Notes: a model not told the origin generated them from the sequence alone. Shown: positions 24,375 to 33,193, counted from the stretch's first letter. The stretch is DNA of 64,000 bases from CSBr16-58 sp051859825 (GCA_051859825.1 JBHYFA010000001.1:1-64000), one strand, 5' to 3'. Translations and numbers: made by a program.

Positions 24375-26129
24375 TTACTCTAGCTGCTTACCCGTAAGAA
24401 AGAAGTAAAACAGTTCTAAATCTTCCCTAATTTCTTTATGCTTTTTCGCCTCTTGAAGAATCTCCGATTTTACTAAATCCGTGTCCCCCATATACCTAGT
24501 TATCCAATGAGAATACAAACGTTGTCGGCCGGCAAGGTCGTTCGGCGAGACGTAAGAAAAGCTTGGAATATCTGACTTAATTCCAAATAAACGATCCAAC
24601 TGGGTTGCAGCCCTATTCATTTGATCAAGATTGCCTTCATCTAGCATTCGCTTTAAGCCTTCTTTCAACCGATCGCCCGCAAAAACAGGAATACCCTCCG
24701 CAATACTTAAAGCTAAGCCCCTAAAATAACCAATCTCATCATCCAGAGCTATTGACGCAGCCGTAGCACGAATATGCGGTGAACCTGATTTTAAAAGCTG
24801 CTGGTACGCCCAGTACCTAACCATGACACCATCCTCTGAGTAAAACATTTTCCACGACTGAGCATCGGACTGCCTGAACTCTAAAGGTTGATAACTCCAA
24901 AGATCATAATCAACAGGCAAAGCATAAATGGCCGTGTAATCTGATGGTAGGTAAATGCTGTTTGTTCCGGAGATTCGAATAATAGTATCATGCTCTACTA
25001 ATCGAACTTTTAAACCAATCTCGGCTTCAATATGCCCAGAAACCTTAATCGAAACCGCTTTACGTTTTCTATCGTATCCTAGGTCAATAACTGCGAATTC
25101 AGAAGATACACCAGGCAAACTACCTTTATCAACCATCGACCTAAAAAGCACTTCAGTTTCTGCTAAGCCTTGAAGCTCTTTACTTAATCTATAAGCCTCG
25201 AGAAACTGCTCATCTTGACTTTCATTTTGAACGATTTTCTCGTAGTCTTCTCTGGCAATCTGGGAGAAAAAACCAAAAATATAATTGGGGTAAGATTGGT
25301 CAAAAGCGACTATTCCAGGTTCGTACTCTTCGGTATTTAGTTCACTTTCACTCTCAGGAACATATGCAATTATTGTTTCCTTAATTGGCAGCTCTTGGTC
25401 CTCAAAAAATGGCCGCTTGAGCCTATAATCCGTTCTCTTTGAAAACTCATAAACTATAGGGAATGTAAATTCCGGGCGAATTTGCTGTACTGCTACTACA
25501 GGAATCCTTGTTCTTGAAAGCTCTTCGGGATGAAGGGAGTCGCGCCAACAAAAATCAAATTCTGAACTAAGGTTCTCAAAACTTAAAAACTGATTGTCGT
25601 CTAAATCAACCCAAACATTAGGTTGCGTACCGTGAAAACTTCCTCCATTTGGTAATTGCAAAGACAAAAATTCAGGGTACCAACTTTTCGGTAAAAAAAA
25701 CAAAAGATTATCATCCCGCTCCCAAGCTACGTGCTCCGAAACCGTATTTCCTCCCCAAAATAAACAAACACGACCGCCTTCTATATACTGAAGAGAAGGC
25801 AAAGCTTGAGGGCTTAACGTATATCTCAATTCGATTTGAAGATGATTGGCTGGGAACTTTTCCGGTAACCGTACAGAAAACCTATTGGCATCTATTTTTT
25901 CCACTCCCAACTCTTCTCGAAGCCTAAGCTGCCTTACAAATGCTTGGGGCGGAGATATGATGTGCTCTGGCAATTCAAAAACATGAACACGTTTAGCATC
26001 AACAACATCGTGAAGTAAAATAACTTCTATGTTTTTAGAAGTAAACGAAATAAAAGCTTCCTGTTGACTTAAAACTTGATGACCAACGCAAAGCAAGAAA
26101 AGTACTAAAAAAATGGTGGTTTTCTTCAT
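24375..26129 (-). CDS. Large secreted protein of unknown function
   Basis: A 584-residue protein with a signal peptide (MKKTTIFLVLFLLCVGHQVLS). The N-terminal half is strand-rich (ELRYTLSPQALPSLQY, VCLFWGGNTV), reminiscent of the beta-saddle of M1-type peptidases, but there is no HExxH motif anywhere. The C-terminal third is helical (RATAASIALDDEIGYFRG ... FGIKSDIPSFSYVSPNDLAG), resembling HEAT-like helical repeats. It may be a catalytically dead M1 relative, which is an inference only. The ATG at 26129 starts the signal peptide. It lies 40 nt downstream of the barrel gene, so it may share that operon. Confidence 0.7.
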   Translation of the reverse strand: MKKTTIFLVLFLLCVGHQVLSQQEAFISFTSKNIEVILLHDVVDAKRVHVFELPEHIISPPQAFVRQLRLREELGVEKIDANRFSVRLPEKFPANHLQIELRYTLSPQALPSLQYIEGGRVCLFWGGNTVSEHVAWERDDNLLFFLPKSWYPEFLSLQLPNGGSFHGTQPNVWVDLDDNQFLSFENLSSEFDFCWRDSLHPEELSRTRIPVVAVQQIRPEFTFPIVYEFSKRTDYRLKRPFFEDQELPIKETIIAYVPESESELNTEEYEPGIVAFDQSYPNYIFGFFSQIAREDYEKIVQNESQDEQFLEAYRLSKELQGLAETEVLFRSMVDKGSLPGVSSEFAVIDLGYDRKRKAVSIKVSGHIEAEIGLKVRLVEHDTIIRISGTNSIYLPSDYTAIYALPVDYDLWSYQPLEFRQSDAQSWKMFYSEDGVMVRYWAYQQLLKSGSPHIRATAASIALDDEIGYFRGLALSIAEGIPVFAGDRLKEGLKRMLDEGNLDQMNRAATQLDRLFGIKSDIPSFSYVSPNDLAGRQRLYSHWITRYMGDTDLVKSEILQEAKKHKEIREDLELFYFFLTGKQLE

Positions 26130-26169
26130 GGAAGCCAAAAATACCAAAAAAAACCACCTAATCAAGCGC

Positions 26170-27114
26170 TTAAAAAAAGAATCCTAAATTAATACCTAAC
26201 CTCCATTGACCAACCGGAACTTCTTCTGCCAAATTGTATTGCAATGGCATCTGGGCAAAAAGTTGCATCATCATTCGATCGGAGTAATAGTCTAAGCCCA
26301 TATATAAAAACGACATCTGTCCACCGTTTTGCTCGATGAGCATATTGGAGAAGAATGCATCTTTATCTGGGGCAAAATATTCAAATGAGTAGCCAACGCT
26401 AGGGAGCAAAGTATGTCTTCCGTTGCTCGAATTTTTCCAGTAAAAAAGCCTAAGCGAACTAAAATATTGCTCGCCCCACTGATAACGCTCCTCGTTCATA
26501 GTATTATACGTGTACTGGAAATCTGAAACGAGTCCCCAGGCTTTTTTTCGTACGGTGTACATCATGCTCGGTGACAATCCGTAACCACCAGTACCAATTT
26601 GAAAAATTTCTGGCAATGGTCGTCCACCGATAGGATCAACCTGTCGGTATTTTCCTGTGGGCAATTTTACTTCGCCACCAAGAAGCAAGGTGTGGCGCCA
26701 ATTTCCGGAAATGCTATCTCCCGTGTTTACCACTGTATAGAAAGTACGCAAACGAATATCACCGATTCCCTCTATGGAAAAACTTTCTTTGGCTTCTTGA
26801 CGCACGTGAACTTGATAGGGCACAAATGCCATAATTTGCCAGCGCTTTGAAGGATAAAATCGAGCCCACAAATCAGTTCGATACATAAAATCTGATTCCA
26901 GCCGCCGAGCATTTCCATTTATTGTGGAACTACGAAAGGTGTGATCAAAGCGTTGTGACTGATATCGAACGCCTATGAGATTATTACTAAAATTTGGCAC
27001 AATTCCTAGGTAAGAACCCGCTATTCCACTACCACAGCCGTCACAAGCCTTGGTGGGAAGTACAAATATCAATATAAAGCCGAGGGATAACCCGACGCTA
27101 ATTTTGTTGAACAT
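26170..27114 (-). CDS. Outer-membrane beta-barrel with N-terminal CxxCG motif, metal-associated
   Basis: A 314-residue exported protein: signal peptide to about residue 22, then ACDGCGSGIAGSYLGIVPNF, then alternating amphipathic strands ending in aromatic Phe (LGINLGFFF). In the Bacteroidota relatives I recall, the motif after the signal peptide is CDxCGC and the gene sits beside MbnP and MauG/MbnH-type genes. Here the third Cys is Ser, leaving CxxC. A role in copper or haem-related traffic across the outer membrane is inferred from neighbours. It starts 11 nt after the peroxidase stop. The ATG at 27114 follows an in-frame TTG that is less likely. Confidence 0.75.
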   Translation of the reverse strand: MFNKISVGLSLGFILIFVLPTKACDGCGSGIAGSYLGIVPNFSNNLIGVRYQSQRFDHTFRSSTINGNARRLESDFMYRTDLWARFYPSKRWQIMAFVPYQVHVRQEAKESFSIEGIGDIRLRTFYTVVNTGDSISGNWRHTLLLGGEVKLPTGKYRQVDPIGGRPLPEIFQIGTGGYGLSPSMMYTVRKKAWGLVSDFQYTYNTMNEERYQWGEQYFSSLRLFYWKNSSNGRHTLLPSVGYSFEYFAPDKDAFFSNMLIEQNGGQMSFLYMGLDYYSDRMMMQLFAQMPLQYNLAEEVPVGQWRLGINLGFFF

Positions 27115-27125
27115 CAATTGGGGAG

Positions 27126-28145
27126 TTATTGCTGTTGAATAAATGTTTTGTCTGTGAGTTGCTTGAGAAACTCCAAAAGATTTTCTTTTTCGGACACGGA
27201 AAAAGCAAATCCACCCACGGGGAGTAAGGTGGTGTCTATGTTAGGATGCGCTAATATGCCCGAGCTATAGGCTTCAATCACTTCTGCTAAACTTGCCAAT
27301 GAACCATCATGGAGATATGGCGCCGTCACTTCTACATTACGCAAAGAAGGTACGCGAAAGGCTCCAATATCCTCATCTCTGTTAGTAATTTCCGCTCTTC
27401 CTCGGTCTTCAATGGATACAGGCAAAAGCCCATTTACTCGAAAAGAAAAATCAGTTTGTAGCACGCCGGCATGACACGTGGCACACTTGCTATCGAAAAT
27501 GCTTTTGCCTTCGAGTGCCTTGGCGCTAAGGTTACGTTCGTTTCGATAATACTGATCGATTGGCGCATTGTGGCTCACCAAGGTTGACATGAACTGAGTG
27601 AGTGCAAAAAGCAAAACCTGACTGTGTATAGAATCACTTCCGAAGGCTTTAGCAAATAATTCGGGATATTCCGGATGTCTTTGAAGTTTTATCAACAATT
27701 CGCGAAAATCCATACCCATCTCGGTGGAGTCAGTAATGGGAGCCACGGGTTGAATTTCGATATGGTTGATTCCTCCATCCCAATTGAAATGTGGGTACCA
27801 TATTAGATTACTCAGCGCCGGGGTATTGCGAAAGCCTTCTCGCCCAAAAATCCCCTTCGACAGTGCTTCACCACGAGGATCTGCAAAAGCCACACTGCGC
27901 TGATGGCAAGTACCACAACTGATTTGTCCATCTAACGAGAGAAAAGGATCAAAAAACAGCTTGCGTCCTAATTCAACACCATGTCTAGTGGGCGGATTTC
28001 TCTCGAAGGTGTACACGGGCGGGGGGAAATGCGCAGGCATAGGTATTTCCACCAACGGGTTTTCTTCAGGCGGAAGATCACGCCGGCAAGAGAAAACTAT
28101 CACTATTAAGGATAGCAACAAAGAATATCCAAATCCTTGCTTCAT
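27126..28145 (-). CDS. Di-haem cytochrome c peroxidase family lipoprotein, MauG/MbnH-like
   Basis: A 339-residue protein with a lipoprotein signal (Cys about residue 20, VFSCRRD). It has two haem c attachment sites, CGTCH (77-81) and CATCH (221-225), and the family motifs LFFDPFLS, ISCGTCHQRSVAFAD, FRNTPALSN, FRVPSLRNVEVTAPYLHDG. It belongs to the bacterial CcpA/MauG/MbnH group, which reduces peroxide or oxidises a protein Trp/Tyr. With an MbnP-like gene directly upstream, an MbnH-type role (oxidising a Trp of MbnP in copper binding) is plausible. The ATG at 28145 is the start. Confidence 0.9.
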   Translation of the reverse strand: MKQGFGYSLLLSLIVIVFSCRRDLPPEENPLVEIPMPAHFPPPVYTFERNPPTRHGVELGRKLFFDPFLSLDGQISCGTCHQRSVAFADPRGEALSKGIFGREGFRNTPALSNLIWYPHFNWDGGINHIEIQPVAPITDSTEMGMDFRELLIKLQRHPEYPELFAKAFGSDSIHSQVLLFALTQFMSTLVSHNAPIDQYYRNERNLSAKALEGKSIFDSKCATCHAGVLQTDFSFRVNGLLPVSIEDRGRAEITNRDEDIGAFRVPSLRNVEVTAPYLHDGSLASLAEVIEAYSSGILAHPNIDTTLLPVGGFAFSVSEKENLLEFLKQLTDKTFIQQQ

Positions 28146-28277
28146 TTTCACGTCATCCAAATTAAATAAAATTCAACCACTCAGCTAGAATTACTGAGTG
28201 GTTGAATTAGAAGTTTCTCTGTTATAACCTAAAATCTTTCAAGTAGGTTTTCACGATATCAACAGAAGGTTAGAAAC

Positions 28278-29051
28278 CTACCTGTGAAAATGATCAAACT
28301 GGATGGCGTCAATAAAGTTATCGGCCTTTCTGTTAGCATTTTGCCCAGGCATGTGAATGGAAAACACATCGCTAATACTAATTCCACCATGCCAAAACCT
28401 AGCGGTATTAACCATCAAGTGCAAATCAGGAGTTCTTGAGCCTTCGATTCTTAGATTATCACCAAATTCGAGACGTGTAGTTCTGATAGCATTATTGGGG
28501 TCTTCAAATCCACCAATGTGATACATAAACTGCCCATTTGGAGCTGCAGGACTCATACCTTCAGCCTTGATGAAAATATAGCCCGTTGTCCAACTCCAAA
28601 ACATTCCTTCACTCGGACTTAAAGCACCAGTTTGCGCTCCGCTAGTGTTTCGAGGAGCATCAACGCCTACGGTAAAGGTTATTGCGTTGTAATCTCCCGG
28701 CGGGATATCATCTACGTTGAGTGTTACAATAGAGCTATTGTTGCCTACAGTTACAATACGGTAACTTTCAGGTTCAATCCACTGTTCGCCATTATCTTTA
28801 TGAAGAATAACATTTGAGATATAATAGCGTAAGGTTGTAAAGGTAATTTCCTCTTGAGTGGCAGGATGAATATGTGGGGTATTCATTGAGAAAGCATTAC
28901 CCATTGGCCCCCAGCGATGGTCAAATTTAATTCCTAATGTGCCATTTGTAGGCGTTGGTCCATTTTTATCTTTATCATCATCGTCTTTACAAGAGGTAAA
29001 TAGAATAAAAGTGGCGGACAACAAAAGTGTCCAAAATTTTAGATTTTTCAT
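28278..29051 (-). CDS. MbnP family lipoprotein
   Basis: A 257-residue lipoprotein: MKNLKFWTLLLSATFILFTS then Cys21 followed by KDDDD, an acidic tract consistent with the Bacteroidota surface-export signal for lipoproteins. MbnP-family features are clear: TLRYYISNVILH, IPPGDYNAITFTVGVDA, NTSGAQTGALSPSEGMFW, SWTTGYIFIKAEG and YHIGGFEDP. In characterised MbnP a Trp is converted to kynurenine by the partner MbnH and helps bind copper; Trp152 and Trp154 here sit in the conserved MFWSW block. The partner di-haem peroxidase gene is next downstream (133 nt). Confidence 0.87.
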   Translation of the reverse strand: MKNLKFWTLLLSATFILFTSCKDDDDKDKNGPTPTNGTLGIKFDHRWGPMGNAFSMNTPHIHPATQEEITFTTLRYYISNVILHKDNGEQWIEPESYRIVTVGNNSSIVTLNVDDIPPGDYNAITFTVGVDAPRNTSGAQTGALSPSEGMFWSWTTGYIFIKAEGMSPAAPNGQFMYHIGGFEDPNNAIRTTRLEFGDNLRIEGSRTPDLHLMVNTARFWHGGISISDVFSIHMPGQNANRKADNFIDAIQFDHFHR

Positions 29052-29174
29052 GATAATAAGTTTTTTTGGGCGTAATAAATAGCCCATTTATTAATTGTTC
29101 TAAGAAAAAATAGCTAATACTTTAGCTAGACAAAATGTATAATTAATACCATTTGCCTTAAATTGAAATTGCAA

Positions 29175-29546
29175 TTAGACTTGCCGGGGAGGAGGAACAA
29201 TTAATGACGAAAAACCTGAAAGAATTTGATTATTTGCTAAACTCCTTTTTAAGGAGCTTTCACAATCATCTAAGTGAAAAATAATTTCAACAGACTTAAC
29301 AATAGTTATGAGGCTTAACTCAATTTTCAGAACTTCCGGGAAATCAGGAGGAACGGTATTCTTGTCCAATTCTGCCAATTCTTTAGAAAATTGACACGTA
29401 CCATTACAATTCATTTCCGGTCGCTCGATATTTTCGCAGGCGATGAGATATTCTTTATATTGCACAAAATACTTAGCAACCGCTCCCAACTTTGCTAGGA
29501 AAGGCACACTGAGTAATATGGCTAATATGACAGAAATCTTTTTCAC
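29175..29546 (-). CDS. Small exported protein with CNGxC motif
   Basis: A protein of about 123 residues with an N-terminal hydrophobic helix (ISVILAILLSVPFLAKL) and the block EMNCNGTCQFSKELAELDK. Proteins with CNGxC between a helix and a Lys/Glu-rich segment recur beside copper and cytochrome genes in Bacteroidota; function is not established. No ATG is available. The TTG at 29555 lies inside the -7 box, so the GTG at 29546 is the likeliest start, with almost no leader. It is the first gene of the MbnP/MbnH-type cluster. Confidence 0.65.
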   Translation of the reverse strand: MKKISVILAILLSVPFLAKLGAVAKYFVQYKEYLIACENIERPEMNCNGTCQFSKELAELDKNTVPPDFPEVLKIELSLITIVKSVEIIFHLDDCESSLKRSLANNQILSGFSSLIVPPPRQV

Positions 29547-29552
29547 AGACTG

Positions 29553-29560
29553 CAAAGTTA
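29553..29560 (-). promoter_or_regulatory. -7 box for the metal-associated cluster
   Basis: Minus-strand TAACTTTG matches TAnnTTTG. It overlaps the TTG codon of the first gene, pushing translation to the GTG at 29546 or later and suggesting a nearly leaderless mRNA. Confidence 0.45.
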
Positions 29561-29570
29561 AAAACGGAAA

Positions 29571-30554
29571 CTATAATTTTTTAATCTTTTTTACTTGTCC
29601 AGAGAAATTTAACAAATAAACACCCGACGACAAACTGGAAATATCGATTCTTTGGTTTGGCACACTCACCTCTGATCTTAAAAGAAGGTTACCTAGAATG
29701 TCGTAAATTTCGAAGGCGCCAATGTAATCTTGTATAGTAAACCAAGTCTCTACAGGGTTGGGGTAAACTTGAATGGAAACTGCTTCAAACTCTTGGGTAG
29801 AAATAGAGGGGTATACTTCTAATAAAACAAATGATGTATCGGCTGATATGGGTGCAGCACAGTTCGCTTGCGTGTTCAAGCCTTGTTTAGCTGTATAGCT
29901 AATTGTATAGACACCTTCCGTCAATAAGCCAATGGACAGAGTATCTAGACGGTTTTGGATATTCGAAACAGAATCAGTAAGATAACAAGCCTCTATATAT
30001 ATAGTATTACCTATAATCTGGATGGTTTCCGAGTGTAAAACACCAGCAGCTGGCAGCTGAACTTCGGGCCGTATATAGATGTGTGTGGGATAAAAAACGC
30101 TTTGCGAAGGCAGTAAATCCAAATTAAGTATTTGCAAGCAACAGGGCGGTGGGGTTGGTTGCGTCCCACCTGAAACCGTAAAGCTTTGATTTAGCTGAGT
30201 GCTATCCATAGGCGAGCAAACCAGATGATCAATACTCTGTCTTGCTGTGAAGTTTAAAGAATAAGTCCCACTAGGCAACACACCGATGACCACAGTGTCA
30301 ATATAGGTTTGCAAAGCCGGTAGCATGCCAGAGTAATAACATGCTTGGAGATTGATTTGATTGCCGGTTATGCTATGATTAGCACCCAAAAACGAACCTT
30401 GACTAGGGGTTGTCACATTCATCACAACCCTTACGGTATCGGTTGTACTAGGGTTTGATGGCAAAACCTGTACACTATTTATGTACGGGCAGCATTGGGC
30501 ATTAATCTGTAATGCAGACCAAAGAAACAGTATTGATAATAGTGCTGTACGCAT
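29571..30554 (-). CDS. T9SS-sorted protein with two internal Cys-rich repeats
   Basis: A 327-residue secreted protein: signal peptide (MRTALLSILFLWSALQINAQ), two similar domains, then a type A T9SS sorting domain (VYPNPVETWF ... IDISSLSSGVYLLNFSG, ending KKIKKL). Each internal domain begins with CC (CCPYINSVQVLPS and CCLQILNLDLLPS), has a central ACY, and ends with IDT..IG.L..G.Y...TA(R/K)Q, so the gene arose by internal duplication. It is probably a cell-surface protein; its binding target is unknown. It lies 24 nt upstream of the CNGxC gene. Confidence 0.82.
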   Translation of the reverse strand: MRTALLSILFLWSALQINAQCCPYINSVQVLPSNPSTTDTVRVVMNVTTPSQGSFLGANHSITGNQINLQACYYSGMLPALQTYIDTVVIGVLPSGTYSLNFTARQSIDHLVCSPMDSTQLNQSFTVSGGTQPTPPPCCLQILNLDLLPSQSVFYPTHIYIRPEVQLPAAGVLHSETIQIIGNTIYIEACYLTDSVSNIQNRLDTLSIGLLTEGVYTISYTAKQGLNTQANCAAPISADTSFVLLEVYPSISTQEFEAVSIQVYPNPVETWFTIQDYIGAFEIYDILGNLLLRSEVSVPNQRIDISSLSSGVYLLNFSGQVKKIKKL

Positions 30555-30612
30555 GATGAAAATTTACTTCTACAAATATACGTGAAAGCAAAGAAAAAAA
30601 ACATGACTTACA

Positions 30613-31620
30613 TCACAGACCCGAGAATTGCATTAGGAAGCGAGTGTCGTTTTCACTAAATATACGGATATCTGGAATTTGAAAACGGTTTAAAGCAATG
30701 CGTTCAATACCCATCCCAAAAGCAAATCCACTGTACACTTCCGGATCGATTCCGCTGGCTTGTAAGACTGCTGGATCAACCATACCACAGCCCATGATTT
30801 CCAGCCAGCCGGTTCCCTTGGTAAGTCTGTAGTCAACCTCATTTTTCAACCCCCAGTAAACATCTACTTCTGCACTAGGTTCGGTGAAGGGAAAGTAGGA
30901 TGGACGCATACGAATTTTACTCTTACCAAAGAACTGTTCTGCGAAGTAGAGAATGGTTTGTTTCATATCGGCAAAACTCACGTCCTTATCGATATACAGC
31001 CCTTCAATTTGGTGAAAAAAGCAGTGTGAGCGGGCAGAAATTGCTTCGTTACGAAAAACGCGTCCCGGAGAAATTGTGCGGATGGGCGGTTTTTGGTTTT
31101 CCATTACTCTAACTTGCACTGAGCTGGTATGAGTCCGCAAGGCAAAATCAGGATTCTTCTCCACAAAAAAGGTGTCTTGCATATCCCTTGCTGGATGTTC
31201 TTCAGGAAAGTTGAGCGCAGAGAAATTATGCCAGTCGTCTTCAATTTCGGGTCCCACACTTACGTCAAACCCAATTCTTGAAAAAATCTCCACAATTTCG
31301 TCCTTGATAATATTAAGCGGATGACGACTTCCAACATCGAGCATTTCGACGGGTCTAGAATAATCGAAATTAGAAATCTTCTTAGAAACTAAGCCTTGCT
31401 TTGAGCGATTGAAAAGCTCCTCAGCCATTTTTTTTAGCTCATTGATTGGCTTTCCTAACACGCGTTTTTCCTCTCCTGGAAGAGCTTTAAAGTCTTCGAA
31501 TAGCTGCGGAATTACCCCTTTTCTTGAAAGATACTTGAGACGAAATTCCTCTGCCGCGTCTGGTGAGTTAAAATTAAATGATTGTATTTCCGTTATAAGA
31601 GCGTCAATTTGGGCTTGCAT
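30613..31620 (-). CDS. pheS: Phenylalanine--tRNA ligase alpha subunit
   Basis: Catalytic subunit of the heterotetrameric PheRS, which charges tRNA-Phe. The 335-residue length is normal. N-terminal coiled coil (residues 1-90), then class II synthetase motifs: motif 1 around HPLNIIKDEIVEIFSRIGF, motif 2 FRNEAISARSHCFFHQIEGL, motif 3 GFAFGMGIERIALNRF. The ATG at 31620 (MQAQID) is chosen; an 11-codon upstream extension has a non-ATG start and overlaps the promoter. pheT is not adjacent. Confidence 0.97.
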   Translation of the reverse strand: MQAQIDALITEIQSFNFNSPDAAEEFRLKYLSRKGVIPQLFEDFKALPGEEKRVLGKPINELKKMAEELFNRSKQGLVSKKISNFDYSRPVEMLDVGSRHPLNIIKDEIVEIFSRIGFDVSVGPEIEDDWHNFSALNFPEEHPARDMQDTFFVEKNPDFALRTHTSSVQVRVMENQKPPIRTISPGRVFRNEAISARSHCFFHQIEGLYIDKDVSFADMKQTILYFAEQFFGKSKIRMRPSYFPFTEPSAEVDVYWGLKNEVDYRLTKGTGWLEIMGCGMVDPAVLQASGIDPEVYSGFAFGMGIERIALNRFQIPDIRIFSENDTRFLMQFSGL

Positions 31621-31640
31621 ACGATTTTTATTTTGCTGTG

Positions 31641-31648
31641 CAAAGGTA
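31641..31648 (-). promoter_or_regulatory. -7 box for pheS
   Basis: Minus-strand TACCTTTG matches TAnnTTTG and ends 20 nt before the pheS ATG. Confidence 0.6.
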
Positions 31649-31746
31649 CACACGGCCTAGGGTAATAATAAACATCAATATGATGAACCAATAATAATTA
31701 ATTCCCCCTAAGAAAAACTCCTTTCATCATAAAATAAAAAATTGGT

Positions 31747-31775
31747 TTTGGATTGAAAAGGATTGTATATATTTG
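31747..31775 (+). promoter_or_regulatory. Complete -33/-7 promoter for the lipoprotein pair
   Basis: TTTG (31747-31750), a 17-nt spacer, then TATATTTG (31768-31775) match the full Bacteroidota promoter. The predicted leader of about 95 nt holds a small hairpin (CCGT, loop GTTTTA, ACGG). Confidence 0.7.
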
Positions 31776-31874
31776 TCCACCTTGTAAAATTGAAAATTAA
31801 TTCCGTGTTTTAACGGATTCGAATAAGGTAAAATTGATTTTGTTAACCTAGGGTTGCAAGTAATTATAATAGTT

Positions 31875-32240
31875 ATGCGAAAGCTTTTAATGTACTTCAC
31901 TTTTTGTATTTCAATGCTAGTATTCAGCAGTTGTAATACGGATGAAGGTGATTATGAAATTACTGTTTTTGTTACAGTTCAGGACACAATTCCCGTCAGA
32001 AATTCTTTGGTACGCATGTTTGCACCGGTGGAAAACAGCATCGTTGATGAATACGCCACAACTAACGAATTTGGAGAAGCGCGCTTTGTTTTTGACAACA
32101 AGGTTTTTCTTGAGGTTCATGCGGTAAAAGGCTCATGGCGCAAGTGTGATGGTGTAGAAGTGAAGCCTGGGCCTCAGACCATCCAACTTAACCTCTACCC
32201 TTTTAACGACCCTCGAAGAACCTGTAGAACGGGTAATTAG
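31875..32240 (+). CDS. Small lipoprotein with a carboxypeptidase-regulatory-like beta domain
   Basis: A 121-residue lipoprotein: signal MRKLLMYFTFCISMLVFSS then Cys. The mature domain (ITVFVTVQDTIPVRNSLVRM ... TTNEFGEARFVFDNKVFLEV) has the pattern of CarboxypepD_reg/transthyretin-like beta-sandwiches: a strand, a variable loop, then a T-x-x-x-G-E/x-A-x-F turn. The following gene encodes a similar protein, so the pair probably arose by duplication. Function unknown. The ATG at 31875 starts the signal peptide. Confidence 0.7.
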   Translation: MRKLLMYFTFCISMLVFSSCNTDEGDYEITVFVTVQDTIPVRNSLVRMFAPVENSIVDEYATTNEFGEARFVFDNKVFLEVHAVKGSWRKCDGVEVKPGPQTIQLNLYPFNDPRRTCRTGN

Positions 32241-32268
32241 AAATACTCTCTCACTAAAACTATCAAAT

Positions 32269-32727
32269 ATGAAGAAGTTAATTTACTGGATAGTTCCCAT
32301 TGTTATTCTTGCGGCTTGCAGAACAGAGGCTCCTGAATACCCATTTAGAATCAGAGTTGTGGAAACGAAAAATGATGTGAGAGTGCCCGTGAGAGGTGCA
32401 GAGGTTTTGGTTCGCCCAAATGTTCAAAGATCAAACGTGCAATTTGAAGGTGTTACCAATTCCAACGGAGAGGTATCATTTGTTTACGAATATGACGCAC
32501 TTTTTGGTATTCAAGTTTTTTACTTCCGTTACGATATAGACACCATTATTACCATCGACTCTACAGGTTATCCACTTACACAACCTCGTACAATAATTGA
32601 ATATGATACGTTGGATGTTGTTCAAATGTCGCGCGGATGTGGATGGATAAAGCTTCGTGAAGATGAAGAAGCGTATGAGGAAGTAGAGATTTTCGATTGG
32701 ACGCCTGAGGTAGGTAACTGCTTTTAG
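32269..32727 (+). CDS. Small lipoprotein, paralogue of the preceding gene
   Basis: A 152-residue lipoprotein with signal MKKLIYWIVPIVILAA and lipobox LAAC. The mature part shows the same beta-sandwich pattern as its neighbour: RIRVVETKNDVRVPVRGAEV ... VTNSNGEVSFVYEYD. It has an acidic C-terminus with two Cys (RGCGWI, VGNCF) that may form a disulphide. It follows the first gene by 28 nt and is ended by a strong terminator. Role unknown. Confidence 0.7.
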   Translation: MKKLIYWIVPIVILAACRTEAPEYPFRIRVVETKNDVRVPVRGAEVLVRPNVQRSNVQFEGVTNSNGEVSFVYEYDALFGIQVFYFRYDIDTIITIDSTGYPLTQPRTIIEYDTLDVVQMSRGCGWIKLREDEEAYEEVEIFDWTPEVGNCF

Positions 32728-32752
32728 ATTCATTAATCATTACAACATACAA

Positions 32753-32784
32753 AAAGCCCCGAAGATTTCGGGGCTTTATTTATT
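32753..32784. terminator. Terminator between convergent genes
   Basis: AAAGCCCCGAA, loop GAT, TTCGGGGCTTT: a perfect 11-bp stem followed by ATTTATTT. It serves the lipoprotein pair and, in reverse (TTTTTG run), the 32786 gene. Confidence 0.9.
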
Positions 32785-32785
32785 T

Positions 32786-33139
32786 CTAAAAGTCAATCTG
32801 CTGCTCTTCAAAATACTGAATCACAGCCTCCTTCATCATCCTGCTTTGTTCTCCTGGCTTAAGTTGAGGAATAGGATCTAAAGCATCGAAGTGCGGCCAA
32901 CCATCGTGATCTAAGCCTTTAAGTTGATAATATCCATAGGGTTGCAATACTGTGCAAATAGCAATGTGCAAGAGATTGAGCTTTTCATCTTTGGAAAACT
33001 TTCGTGCACCTTGGCCAAGCTCTTGAACACCAATTAGAAACAATATTCCATCTAGGTCAACTTCACCTTCCGGCTGAAAATGCGTATCAATGTAGGCGCA
33101 CAATGCGTCCCATTTTGCTGCGAGGTCTTTTTCTTCCAT
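32786..33139 (-). CDS. Conserved hypothetical protein
   Basis: A 117-residue soluble acidic protein, MEEKDLAAKWDALCAYIDTH at the start and EQQIDF at the end. It is predicted mostly helical, with a conserved-looking block (ILFLIGVQELGQGARKFSKD). I recall similar uncharacterised proteins in Bacteroidota but no function. It lies downstream of rng on the same strand, separated by a terminator. Confidence 0.7.
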   Translation of the reverse strand: MEEKDLAAKWDALCAYIDTHFQPEGEVDLDGILFLIGVQELGQGARKFSKDEKLNLLHIAICTVLQPYGYYQLKGLDHDGWPHFDALDPIPQLKPGEQSRMMKEAVIQYFEEQQIDF

Positions 33140-33193
33140 GCTGTAGATGGGGGTTATGAGTGATGGGTGATGGGTGAGATGATGTGTGGGTAG

